Positions 24,429-33,887 of a DNA stretch of 64,000 nucleotides are shown here, one piece after another. The position numbers were made by a program, and so were the translations under genes. The notes below the pieces were generated by a model. That model was not told the DNA's origin, made no database searches, and was given only the letters and a program-made list of their open reading frames with translations. Origin of the DNA: G963677325 sp963810555 (GTDB lineage: Bacteria > Bacteroidota > Bacteroidia > Bacteroidales > Prolixibacteraceae); NCBI GenBank assembly GCA_963810555.1, contig CAWENX010000006.1, positions 496,001-560,000 of the forward strand, given 5' to 3'. The stretch's first letter is position 1, and each line of letters starts with the position of its first letter.

Positions 24429-25304
24429 ATGATTAGAATTTTTATAACCAGTCTAATATTTTTAATCTTTTCTCATACTATAAATGCACAAGTAAGAATC
24501 CTAATGAAAAAAGAAAAAGGTGTTTATACAACTCCTTGTAGTGTAAATGGCTTAAAATTGCAATTCATTTTTGATACTGGAGCAAGTAATGTTGCAATCT
24601 CACTACCTGTGGCCATATTTATGCTTAAAAATGGGTACTTACTAAAAACAGATTTAAAGGGGTCATCGTATGCACAAATTGCAAACGGTAAAGTGTTAAA
24701 AAATACTACAATATTGATACGCGAACTTGAAATAGGGGGAATTAAACTTCAAAATATTGAAGCTTCTGTTATTCATGAGTTATCTGCACCACTTCTCTTA
24801 GGTCAGTCTGCTATCCAAAAGTTAGGAAAAATTCAAATTAACGGTAATGAATTAATTTTATTGGATAAAAATCCAATCAATATTTATGCTTCAACTGAAG
24901 ATGAATGGATAAATATTTTCTCAGGTTCAGGTGTTGATATATACTACAATAAGAAAAATATTATATTTTCCGGTAATTTATGCAATGTCTTAATTAAATG
25001 GGTTTATCTCGAAGGAGACTATAGGAATAAGGTAATTGCAGATTTAGTAAAATTATATAAAGATTATGATCCTTCTAGATGGGTATATTTGAATTATCAT
25101 ATACAGAATAATGAATTTGATTGTCAAATGAATAAATCGAAATTAATTAGCACATCTTATTACGCAAAAGACGGATCTGTGATTAGGTCTTCTACTATTA
25201 AAGATACTGTTTGGAATAAAATAATACCTGGATCTATTGGAGAGTTATATTTGAAAAAGGTTTGTGAATATAATAACAAAGTAAATTTTAAAACAAAGGA
25301 ATAA
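24429..25304 (+). CDS. Exported retropepsin-like aspartyl protease family protein
   Basis: A 291-residue protein with a signal peptide (1-21, ending NAQ) and a clan AA aspartyl protease half-domain. The active-site triad is in FIFDTGASNVAIS (D49-T50-G51), and the flap-following strand is APLLLGQSAIQKLG at about residues 119-132. Such single-domain forms act as homodimers. The C-terminal 130 residues are unlike known protease domains and may bind a target. Codon use is AT-rich like its neighbours. It is downstream of the HEPN-like gene by 38 bases. Confidence 0.72.
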   Translation: MIRIFITSLIFLIFSHTINAQVRILMKKEKGVYTTPCSVNGLKLQFIFDTGASNVAISLPVAIFMLKNGYLLKTDLKGSSYAQIANGKVLKNTTILIRELEIGGIKLQNIEASVIHELSAPLLLGQSAIQKLGKIQINGNELILLDKNPINIYASTEDEWINIFSGSGVDIYYNKKNIIFSGNLCNVLIKWVYLEGDYRNKVIADLVKLYKDYDPSRWVYLNYHIQNNEFDCQMNKSKLISTSYYAKDGSVIRSSTIKDTVWNKIIPGSIGELYLKKVCEYNNKVNFKTKE

Positions 25305-25317
25305 TTAAGAAGTTGTG

Positions 25318-25420
25318 TATTTATCAAAATCTGCTAAAATTGTTCTTTGGTCCCAACCAAATCCTGTTTTACCTTATAATTTTATAAAAAATTATAATAG
25401 ACCTAATCAATTAGTTAAAA
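25318..25420 (+). pseudogene. Relic of a thermonuclease-type C-terminal tail
   Basis: Translation near 25335 gives SAKIVLWSQPNPVLPYNFIK, close to the tail AAKIGLWSQPNPDPLWRF encoded at 26440-26496. The DNA also matches well over about 45 bases. No start codon or upstream domain is attached, and the frame continues into low-complexity AT sequence. It looks like a leftover from a duplication or recombination that involved the gene at 25530. Confidence 0.5.
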
Positions 25421-25529
25421 TCTTTTCATTTAATTTCCTCATTATCACTATAAAATATCTTTATTTTTTTGTTAATTTAAATTCTGTTTAGTAGATTTGC
25501 TACATCAATTATAGGACAAATAAAAGATT

Positions 25530-26499
25530 ATGATAAAATTAATCTCATTACTTATCGCAACTACCATATTCATTTCTTGCGAATCTAAAAAAGAGGGTAA
25601 GAAGACGAAACAAAAAAATTTGGGGAATTAAACCCACTTTACTATCCGAAGAGTTAAGTAAGATTTTAGATTCAAGATTTTATGGCGCTGACGAATTATT
25701 TTGCGAAGCAACATATAAAGAAAGGCTCTCTGAATATTTGTTATTTGGGCAATTAATGGATCAACGAAGAATTGAACAAAATATTCCCATTATTCAACCG
25801 GATTCTTTGTATAGTAATTTAGACACGACAACATTATATCAAAAATTATTATCATCTGCCAAGCTTATAAATCAAAAAAGATTATATGAGGCGAAAATAA
25901 TTCTTAAAGAAATAGTTAACTCAAAACCTAATGATTCACAAGTAACCCTTTGTGCATGGAATGATTTACGCAATCTTGGGGAACAACCTCAAAGCAGAAC
26001 TTGAAGGAATTATTTTTGAGATACCATTAAATAATGCCTTTGGATATTTGTCTATTTATAAAGATAAATCAGCTGAATATAAATATATTGAATATATTAA
26101 TGATTTTTCATCTTCAAAAAAACTAAGGATTCTTGATTCGACTACGGTTACAATTCTTGATGAAACGATATCTAAAGGAATTAAATATTTAAAAAACAAT
26201 AATTTAAAAAAAGGAAGAACAAAATCAATAACGAATAATTTCGTATTAGTTTTTTAACAATTGATGGTATTTTTCAAACTGAAAAAAGTCACGATGAACT
26301 TTTTACTAGTACTCAAATGAAAAATTCAGAATCAGAATATTCCCTTCTTGAACTTGCCACGAGAATTATTCCTATAATATTAAAACAACCTGAAGAAGAT
26401 ATCGAACTTGCCAAACTTGAAGAAAAAGCTAAAGCTGCTAAAATCGGCCTTTGGTCTCAACCAAATCCTGATCCACTTTGGCGTTTTAGGGATAATTAG
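25530..26499 (+). CDS. Lipoprotein with thermonuclease-type C-terminal tail (several frameshifts)
   Basis: A single gene can be read across three breaks. It begins with a lipoprotein signal (ATG 25530, MIKLISLLIATTIFISC). A +1 shift in GGGG near 25624 leads to the main body (LLSEELSKILDSRFYGADEL, then RLSEYLLFGQLMDQ). Another +1 shift in GGGG near 25980 and a -1 shift in a T6 run near 26255 lead to the end at 26499. The last residues (EEKAKAAKIGLWSQPNPDPL, then WRFRDN) match the C-terminal tail of exported staphylococcal-nuclease-like proteins, but the catalytic nuclease domain is not visible. Function unknown. Confidence 0.5.
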
Positions 26500-26554
26500 C
26501 ACATCCGCAGCCCTTATTCATTACAACCGCAGATGTACCATTCAATTCTGATTA

Positions 26555-28764
26555 CTACTTTCTTGACAGTCTATAAACCTGCATCCTGCTTATTCCCAAT
26601 GCTTTCGCTATTTGGGTGTCATTCATATTGGATTTCATCTTCAGGTAATTGACCATCGATCTGTTATCCAGCTTATAATGGCCGCTTTTTTCAAATATCT
26701 TTTTATACATCTTCAGTCCGGTCCTTCTGAAATATTCCGTTATGGCAAGCGCTGTTTCCATTTCTTTCCCTGTTATTTCTGACAGATTATTTACTGAGCA
26801 GGCCATATTCATTCCCTTAATTATTATAGCCAGTCCAAAGCTATGATGTCCAGCTTCCCATAAATTCCTTTTATATATCCTGTTGGTTCTGCATCAGCTT
26901 TATCTGCATTTTCATCAAACCATTTTGCATAAACCTGTTGCGCCTCTTGGCTTAGTTTTAATTTTACAGTCTCGGTCATATTTGTTAGCTTAGCGAGAAA
27001 TTGTTCCCACTCATCAATTAATTCTTCCGGTATAACCGCTGTGCTGTATCTTGCTTTTTTTGTATTATCCGGATAGACAGGACAAAATCTTGCCAATAAT
27101 CCATTTTCCCCTCGGCTATCGGCGGCAAGTTCTGACAATAATGCTGGTTGCGCCCCTCCTATTATGTTAATTAATGGGTGTTCTATATTATACACGCCCG
27201 CAGTCTTTCTATTATAAGTTATTCCTATTCCGCTCCAGGCTGAAACCATGTTCGACTGTTCACCGCTGTGGTTGTACCCCCCATATCGTCAAACATTCCC
27301 TTCAGCTCATCATGCAGTAACAATATTCCTCGCTTATTCGAATCGTGTGCTTCAATAATAGCCTCAGGGGTATGATTAGTAAAAATGTACTGAAATGGTT
27401 TCTTTGGGCCTCCCTTATCAGTGTCTTTTTTATTTCTTTCAAATTCATCCAGTATCTTACGGTATTCCTTGTAATTACCACTATCCAGCTTTCGGAAATA
27501 ATTGAGGCACAGGTCTATAGGCTGAGATTTCCCGCCGACACGGCCTCAGCACTATCCAGAAGATCGGGAAGTTGCTGTACCTTGTCAACAACTCAAGCTT
27601 ATCCCCAATACCAAGCGCAGAAGCCATAAGTACTGCTCCTGCCCAGTAATCCCTTGGGGTGCAATAAACTTCTGAGCACTTGTTTATAAAGTCCTGCACA
27701 AACTTTGGAAATCCTTCAATCGGCAGTAATGGTGTAGGTTCTTCTTCCTTTGTTCCCTCCATTGGTTCTTCCTCAGCATCTGTATAGCGATCCCCAAATC
27801 CATCAGCGTACAGTTGTTTTGATGCAGCCGAATAATCTCCAAGGTGCTTCAGGGTAGTGTAGACCCCGACGGCGTTATACCCCTTGTTTGGTTCAAATTC
27901 AGTACTCGAAGTGAACGGATAAAATATTCTTGTTCTGGTATTATATGTGGCTGAGGTTGAATTCTTATTTTTTCCCGGCCGTTCAAAATGGATCCATTCA
28001 CATTTTTGTTTGACATTTCGCCAATTATGTTTTTCTAATAATCCTATGGTATCAGCCCTGATGTTGTAATCCTCAAAAGGCGATAGCCTCTCAGTATTTA
28101 TCGCAGTTTTCGCTTTTGTTTCATTTATTGGGATATATTCATCGAAGCATTTGGCTATATTAAATAGCTCCGCTCGTTCTTCCGGTGTGATTGTTGGTAT
28201 GCTTTCAGGAGAGCCTTGTATGAATTCATACCCGGGCGTGGGAGCAACCATAAAATACCCCCCGGCACCTCTCGTCTCGACCAATGGTTTGTTATTGCTG
28301 TTTTTCGATAGTACCTTATTGCCCTCAATAGTACTGCATCGGTAAATTAAATGATAGCCGTCGTGTACCGTTCTGCCAATAAACAATCGTTCCACTAAGT
28401 CTGGCATCCTTTCTTTAAGAATTCCAAAATATTCCTCCCATAACTGACCGGTGGTGTCATTCTTTACATCAACATCAACAGCTTCGAGATTCCCCGATAT
28501 CTGTCCTCCAATAATGCCGATTCCTCCTGTGTTTTGTAAATTAAAAAAGCGTTCAGCCTCTTCATTGTTCATCCTCCGGTTTTGGTAACTTTCCCATTTT
28601 ATAATGGGCTTTTTATCACTGTTCGTAGGAAGCACAGATAAATTAAGATCAAGATAACTCTTGGCAGCTTCATAGTAATTCACAGGAATTGCTGAATTTG
28701 AATCAATCATAGGTTTAGTAAAATTTAATTTATTAGTTAGGTATTTATTCTCCATCTCTCTCAT
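26555..28764 (-). CDS. Prim-Pol / DUF3987 replication protein of a mobile element (frameshifted here)
   Basis: A protein of about 735 residues reading leftward. The N-terminal primase-polymerase domain shows GNLEAVDVDVKND (acidic pair), GRTVHDGYHLIYR and GAGGYFMVAPTPGYEF. The C-terminal DUF3987 helicase-like domain has a Walker A GRVGGKS (restored by removing one base near 27538), LLHDELKGMFDDMG and a final helix-turn-helix (NMNDTQIAKALGISRMQVYR). Further breaks lie near 27285 (a run of six G on the sense strand) and 26830. Such proteins replicate plasmids, phages and integrative elements of Bacteroidota. No integrase is nearby. Confidence 0.75.
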
Positions 28765-29019
28765 ATTTAAATAGTTGATATCTCAAACTGCTTGATGATC
28801 CGGCTTTTTTACTCTTTTCTTGCTCCTGTTCTCCTAAATACCTGAAAACATCAGTTGGATTGTAATTCCCATCAGTTGTAGTTCTTAAAATCTTTTTTTC
28901 TTTTAAGCTTTTTAATTTCTTCGTGAGATTTTTAAAACATCACATACTTTCTTTCCGTTCAGCGGAAAAGGAAGGTCATAATTCTCATGCCTGGCATTCT
29001 TTGTTTTGTTCGCTGTCAT
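28745..29019 (-). CDS. Small protein upstream of the primase (frameshifted here)
   Basis: Starts at ATG 29019 (MTANKTKNARHENYDLPFPL, then NGKKVCDVLK). One base change in the TTTTAAAAA run near 28917 is needed to continue as NLTKKLKSLKEKKILRTTTD and end YERDGE at 28745, overlapping the primase start by 20 bases. The charged helical middle and the turn NGNYNPTD-like segment resemble a winged-helix domain. Being co-directional and overlapping, it is probably co-expressed with the replication protein. Not recognised. Confidence 0.45.
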
Positions 29020-29253
29020 TTCTTTTTAGGTTAGTTTTAAAAAATAGGTTAGTTAGTTTCCACGTATATAGATATCTTGATAGTGGCCAAAGTGAAAAGA
29101 CTAAAATCCAGTCTGATATAAAATATTCTGAATTAATCCGGCTTAGCATAGATCTTAACTTGCAATCGTTTTTATCTTTCTTCATAACTGGTTTCTTCCT
29201 GCCCATCGCTCATAATTCATATAGTAAAATTATGGAACGCTTGATATTTAATT

Positions 29254-29469
29254 TTAAAGGTAACTCATATTAAAAAATGTAATTGTCTCATTATGAGTAT
29301 ATTTCAATTTAACAATAAATAAGGCATCCAGTTTTTCAAAAAATTCCGCGCGTTTTCCTCTCGGTTGGGCTTTTTTCAAATAAGCCATCCATTTTATTAT
29401 ACTAAATCCACCTCTCATCACTTCTTTTTTTTCATATTCAGGCTGATATTTTTCATTAAAAACACTCAT
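29254..29469 (-). CDS. Hypothetical 71-residue protein
   Basis: A short leftward frame (MSVFNEKYQPEYEKKEVMRG) preceded on its strand by AGGTGAGG, a plausible ribosome site. It is Lys/Glu-rich with a hydrophobic C-terminal third. It could be a small gene of the same element as the primase. No family is recognised, and chance is possible in AT-rich DNA. Confidence 0.3.
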   Translation of the reverse strand: MSVFNEKYQPEYEKKEVMRGGFSIIKWMAYLKKAQPRGKRAEFFEKLDALFIVKLKYTHNETITFFNMSYL

Positions 29470-30041
29470 AAATACATCCTCACCTCTTTTTCAATACAAA
29501 CTTAGATAATAAAAATTTTGCATTTAAAAAAGGTCCCCTTGATTGGGCTAAACTATTATCTATCAGATTATATTCTTTTCAATCAGATTTTGATAGACAA
29601 AAATAAATGGAGGGAAAACACATGTAAAAAACACATTTAAACCATTCCTTTTAAAACCGCTACTTGTTACACTTAAAATGAATCATTTAATAGAAATAAT
29701 GGGGGTAATTTTTCGTTTTTAGGTACACCCCCGTTACACATCTACACCTTAATTTTCAAAGTCTATATCAAAGCGTAACCTGCACCTCCTCTTTTATCGG
29801 AATTTTTCGCCTATAATAATTAATATATGTATATAAATGCATATATATAAATTTGCCCTATTAGCTTTTAGATTTTTTCTTATTCTTATTCACCCGTGTT
29901 GCATGGTGCAGGTTACTATCGCTTCAATCTTTTTATTTATAGTGCTTTTAGGTGCACATGCATGTAACCCCCTGATATTTTTCTTAGCCTTGAATTGCCT
30001 TTAATTTCCCTGTAAGGGGTTTTAAAAAAAAGTTATAACTA
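29470..30041. other. AT-rich gene-free stretch of the island
   Basis: About 570 bases without a credible gene, between divergent genes of the putative mobile element. It holds GGGGGT near 29700 and ACCCCC near 29725, which could pair, and a poly-purine GTAAGGGG near 30012. The position, between replication gene and HTH gene, is where an origin or control region would sit, but no direct-repeat iterons were found by eye. Confidence 0.35.
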
Positions 30042-30080
30042 ATGATTATCTTTAACCATAAACTTAAAAATGTCATAAAA

Positions 30081-30365
30081 ATGGAAGCTGAAATTTTCGA
30101 TATTATTAAAGCTGTTAACAACCTGAAAGATTCTATCTATGAACTGCGTAGTCATATAGATCTTTTAAGCCGTAAACATTCCGAACTTCTCACACCACTG
30201 TACGTCAATGAAAAAAAAGCCTGTGAAATTCTCAGCGTCAGTCCCCGCACTCTGGCAAAAATGCGTGCCAATAATGAAATCACTTACTCCGAACACCATC
30301 GTAAAATCCTCTATTCCTTCAAAGCTCTTCTTGAATACCTTGATAACCATTGCCTAAAACCTTAA
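30081..30365 (+). CDS. Helix-turn-helix (excisionase-type) protein
   Basis: A 94-residue protein from ATG 30081; a longer start at 30042 is possible. Residues 1-35 form a helical segment (IIKAVNNLKDSIYELRSHID), and residues 48-94 a MerR/excisionase-like HTH_17 domain (VNEKKACEILSVSPRTLAKM, then SFKALLEYLDNH). Such small proteins act as excision or replication control factors of mobile elements in Bacteroidota. Its position beside the primase supports this. Confidence 0.7.
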   Translation: MEAEIFDIIKAVNNLKDSIYELRSHIDLLSRKHSELLTPLYVNEKKACEILSVSPRTLAKMRANNEITYSEHHRKILYSFKALLEYLDNHCLKP

Positions 30366-30375
30366 TGCAAAGAAA

Positions 30376-30561
30376 ATGTCCACTTTATTAATTAAACCAA
30401 AAACCCCAAAAACGATGCACAAGCTCGACCGTCAAACATTTGCTAAAAAGCTTACTTATCTGAAACCTATGGAAAGGATTAACCTTTTATTGGAATTTTT
30501 TGAATTCCTATCAAAGGATTGTAAAGTAAGAGAAGACTATAAGCCTCTCAGGGACTTTTAA
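30376..30561 (+). CDS. Small hypothetical protein after the HTH gene
   Basis: A 61-residue frame starting 10 bases after the HTH stop (MSTLLIKPKTPKTMHKLDRQ). The second half is an amphipathic helix (LKPMERINLLLEFFEFLSKD). Close spacing and direction suggest an operon with the HTH gene. No family recognised. Confidence 0.42.
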   Translation: MSTLLIKPKTPKTMHKLDRQTFAKKLTYLKPMERINLLLEFFEFLSKDCKVREDYKPLRDF

Positions 30562-30854
30562 ATGGCTATATCAGATTTAAAATTAAGCAATCATTGGTCT
30601 TAAAAAAAACGGCTGTTTAGTATTTTTAACCCTTTTGAATCTCCTTCTTGAAATTTTGCACTTTCACTGCACCTCACTGCACCTAATCGTTTATTATCCA
30701 GCCGTTTATTATATATTACTTACCTTTGTATTGACTCCTGAGGAGGGGACCAGCTCCGTACCAGGCTCGTACCTCGTTCGGAAACTGATCACAGTTCGCT
30801 GGTTGTTTTCTTTCTCAGGCTCTATAAATAATGTCTCACTTAATAATTTTTTCT

Positions 30855-31495
30855 ATGGCTATTATTAGTGAAAGTCCGCTTGGTGTAATAAGCGGCAAAA
30901 TAGGTCAAATCGCTGGTGCAAAATGGAAAGGCATCAACTATGTAAGGGTAATTCCCGGTAGTGTTGCAAACCCTCAGACCGACGAGCAGCTTACTCAGCG
31001 TCAGAAATTCTCTGTCACCATGCATTTTCTACAGCCGCTCTGTGAGTTCCTGAAGACCGGATTCAAAGAGCTATGCAGTGAAAATGACAGGTATCAATGC
31101 CGCGATGTCTTACAACATCAAAAATGCCTTAACGGGCACCTACCCCAACATCGCGATTGATTATCCCAATGCGCTTGTTTCAAGGGGCAATCTTGCAGGA
31201 TCGCTGAAGCGGTTGCAACCTCCACCGTTGCAGGAACCGTCAAATACGACTGGGACGACAACTCGGGTGAGATCGGCGCATCGGCTACCGACAAGACCCT
31301 GCTCGTGGTTTACAATCCTGTGCAAAACCAGGCGGTAACCGTCAATGAGCTGGCTGAACGTGCAGACGGAACGCAGACCGTCACTGTGCCTGTCATCCTT
31401 CAGCGGTGATCTGGTGCAGTGCTACATGGCATTTATCACCGTAGACGGAGACGGTATCGAACAGCGCCTTTGCAGGAGCGGTAACCGTTGCGTAG
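30855..31495 (+). CDS. DUF6266-family protein (several frameshifts)
   Basis: About 213 residues once four single-base errors (near 31065, 31200, 31398 and 31460) are bridged. It starts MAIISESPLGVISGKIGQIA, then GAKWKGINYVRVIP, ANPQTDEQLTQRQKFS, MTGINAAMSYNIKNALTGTY, a mid-region with KYDWDDNSGEIGAS, and ends NSAFAGAVTVA at TAG 31493. This layout is characteristic of DUF6266, a Bacteroidota family often in mobile or secretion-linked clusters, of unknown function. Every piece is conserved in frame, so errors rather than decay are likely. Confidence 0.72.
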
Positions 31496-31502
31496 CGACT
31501 AA

Positions 31503-31570
31503 GTTTCAGAGTTTCAGGGTCTCAGAGTTACAGAGTGCCCTGAAACTTTGAAACATTGAAACTCTGAAAC
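31503..31570. repeat. Imperfect inverted repeat built of the word GTTTCAGA
   Basis: GTTTCAGAGTTTCAGGG at 31503-31519 is the reverse complement of CCCTGAAACTCTGAAAC, which appears in split form between 31538 and 31570. The transcript would fold into a long hairpin just after the DUF6266 stop, so it may act as a terminator. Confidence 0.55.
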
Positions 31571-31612
31571 AATTCGTGTCAATTCGTTAATAATTAGTGT
31601 AATTCAAAAAAA

Positions 31613-31885
31613 ATGAAAACAATATACATCATTCTGCTTTGCATATTTTGCTTCCTGCTGTTTTTCAACGGATGCATCGTCAACATTGTCGGTACCGATC
31701 CTGCCTCTGCTGCTGCCTCTGCCGCTGCTGCTGAACCTTCAACAATTAAGCTCGTGGCGCTGGCCTTGCTTGCGGTTTATGAAGCGGTGGTGCGGATTGT
31801 GCCTTCAGTAGGGGATTACTCCGCTGTTTCGTGGATGATTAAATTCCTGAAAAAGGTATCCGACACACTGAATGTCAGGATATAA
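31613..31885 (+). CDS. Small alanine-rich lipoprotein
   Basis: A 90-residue protein with a lipoprotein signal (MKTIYIILLCIFCFLLFFNG followed by Cys) and an alanine-rich stretch (DPASAAASAAAAEPS). A hydrophobic helix follows (LVALALLAVYEAVVRIV). It lies downstream of DUF6266 in the same direction; a small protein in this position accompanies DUF6266 genes in other genomes as far as I recall. Function unknown. Confidence 0.6.
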   Translation: MKTIYIILLCIFCFLLFFNGCIVNIVGTDPASAAASAAAAEPSTIKLVALALLAVYEAVVRIVPSVGDYSAVSWMIKFLKKVSDTLNVRI

Positions 31886-32146
31886 CTCCTTGATTCCTCA
31901 CAGCCCGATCCTTCAGCTAAATATTCCAACTGATTAATTGGAAATTAAAATTTTATTAGGCACATTTGAGGATGTGCCTTTTAAATAATTCAATGAAGAT
32001 GCAATCGGGTTTCAGCCGAAACGGTTGTAATGATCTGGCGCCTGAATGACAGCAGCATCAGCTTTTTTTAATTAAACCGCAAAATTAAATATCAGTCTGT
32101 AAGACAGGACAATGAATAAAATATCTTTACCAATCAAACCTGAGTC

Positions 32147-33802
32147 ATGAAAAAGATTCTTTGGCCACTATCGGGAAAGATCATATTTGCAATTTTATTC
32201 TTTATCATTATTGTCCAGGGTTTCGGACAACAGAAAAAGGAGGATAAAATTCCTTTGGCGCCGGCGGAGAACAGGAGACCGGAGAACTTTAAATCGGAAA
32301 CCCTTTCGGCGGTTTTAATCCCCGAAAGGGTGGAGCTTTCGGATAAGATGATCCTCAGGGCTGACAAAGCCTGGGAAAATGTGGTGAAAGTCAATAATCG
32401 CGGGAAATGGAAGCCCACACCTCAATCCATTGACAGCCATAAAGCGCCTGAGTGGTTTAAAGATGCCAAGTTCGGGATGTTTATTGACTGGGGCCTATGG
32501 TCTGTTGCGGGCTGGGCGCCAAAGAGGGAGAAGGGGGCGATGTATCCCGACTGGTATGAATTCCGCATGGAGGAGGATTCGACCTTTAAGAAATACCATG
32601 AGAAGAACTGGGGAAAGGATTTTAAAAGAGACGATTTTATTCCCTTGTTTACGGCATCCCAATATAATCCGCAAAGTTTGGTAAACATTGCCAAAGAAGC
32701 AGGTATGAGATATATCGTGCCTTTCTGCAAGCATCATTCGGGATTCTGCCTCTGGCCCTCCTCGTTTACCAACAGAAATGCCGGTGACATGGGACCTAAG
32801 CGTGATCTTATAAAACCGATGGTTGACGAATGCAGAAAAAACGGGCTTAAATTCGGTTTTTATTTCAGCCTTGAGGAATGGGAGTATCCGGTAATCGGGA
32901 AAGAGGGCAATTTACAGGAACGCGTTTGGGGAGGAAAGATAAAGACCTGGACGCCTGATCTTGAGAAAAAAACATCGGGCAAGATTCCTGTCAGGGATTT
33001 TTCTACGCAATATCTTGTCCCTCAGGCAGCAGAATTTATAGACAAATATGATCCTGACATTCTGTGGTATGACGGAGATTGGTCAACAACGGCTGAAGAT
33101 CTTCATTCATATGATATTACGGCCTATTTTTATAACAGGGCTGAAGGAAGAAAGGAGGTAGCTGTCAACGACCGTTACGGTACAGAAAACGGAAAGTGGC
33201 TGAGGTCGAAGAGAGGGGATATATTCACCAATGAGTATGGCGACATGGAAAAGGAAGCCAAACAGACTCATCATGCCTGGGAAGAGAACAGGGGCATCAG
33301 CCAGTCCTTTGGTTACAACTGGCAGGATACGGAAGAAAATGTGATCAGCTCGAAGAAATTCATTGACATGTTCATCGATGTCGTGGCGAATGGCGGGAAT
33401 TTATTATTGATCGTAAATCTTGACGGAAAGGGGGCTTTGCCTGAAGTGGAGGAAAACCGGTTGAGAGATATCGGGAAGTGGTTAAAAGTCAACGGGGAAG
33501 GAATTTATTCAACAAGACCTTATACCCTTCAGTTTGATGGTTCAACAGCCTATACAAGAAGCAGGGACAAAAGCTGTGTTTATGCGATTATGAAAGAGTG
33601 GCCGGGAAATGAAATAACACTTCATGGAGTAACAGCCTTGGAAGGAAGTAAAGTGGAATTGCTTGGCAATAACAGCAGTTTGGCATGGAGCAAAACAGAA
33701 GGCGGCATAAAGGTTAAATTTCCGTCTAAACTTCAGGACTCAAAAAACAGGCCCTGCGATTATGCATGGATATTAAAAATCAAGGCAGAAAATAGTGAAT
33801 AA
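32147..33802 (+). CDS. Alpha-L-fucosidase, GH29
   Basis: A 551-residue exported glycoside hydrolase. The signal segment covers residues 8-27. The GH29 barrel shows WFKDAKFGMFIDWGLWSVAG near residue 103, the GHHSGF-like FCKHHSGFCLWPS, and the nucleophile Asp309 in DPDILWYDGDW. FTNEYGD and NGGNLLLIVNLDGKG follow, with a small C-terminal beta domain. It releases fucose from glycans in the periplasm or at the surface. The acid/base residue cannot be set by eye. No SusCD pair is adjacent; a FucP-type sugar transporter lies at 50338. Confidence 0.9.
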   Translation: MKKILWPLSGKIIFAILFFIIIVQGFGQQKKEDKIPLAPAENRRPENFKSETLSAVLIPERVELSDKMILRADKAWENVVKVNNRGKWKPTPQSIDSHKAPEWFKDAKFGMFIDWGLWSVAGWAPKREKGAMYPDWYEFRMEEDSTFKKYHEKNWGKDFKRDDFIPLFTASQYNPQSLVNIAKEAGMRYIVPFCKHHSGFCLWPSSFTNRNAGDMGPKRDLIKPMVDECRKNGLKFGFYFSLEEWEYPVIGKEGNLQERVWGGKIKTWTPDLEKKTSGKIPVRDFSTQYLVPQAAEFIDKYDPDILWYDGDWSTTAEDLHSYDITAYFYNRAEGRKEVAVNDRYGTENGKWLRSKRGDIFTNEYGDMEKEAKQTHHAWEENRGISQSFGYNWQDTEENVISSKKFIDMFIDVVANGGNLLLIVNLDGKGALPEVEENRLRDIGKWLKVNGEGIYSTRPYTLQFDGSTAYTRSRDKSCVYAIMKEWPGNEITLHGVTALEGSKVELLGNNSSLAWSKTEGGIKVKFPSKLQDSKNRPCDYAWILKIKAENSE

Positions 33803-33887
33803 AACAGGGTAATAAGGATAACACGAAGAATGAACAGAGTTAATATTTTAAAATGTAATTTTGTAAACTATCTATAAAACAACTGAT

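Noticed and set aside
25530..26499. Functional secreted thermonuclease
   Set aside because: Only the C-terminal tail matches; the catalytic OB-fold nuclease residues are not present in any frame.
28923..29273. Rightward 116-residue frame
   Set aside because: It overlaps a better-supported leftward gene that runs into the primase, has no ribosome site and no family resemblance.
29470..30041. Iteron-type plasmid origin
   Set aside because: No repeated iteron words were found by eye; only a weak G-run and C-run pairing is seen.
30635..30868. Rightward 77-residue frame before DUF6266
   Set aside because: Low-complexity hydrophobic sequence that overlaps the DUF6266 start; no support for coding.
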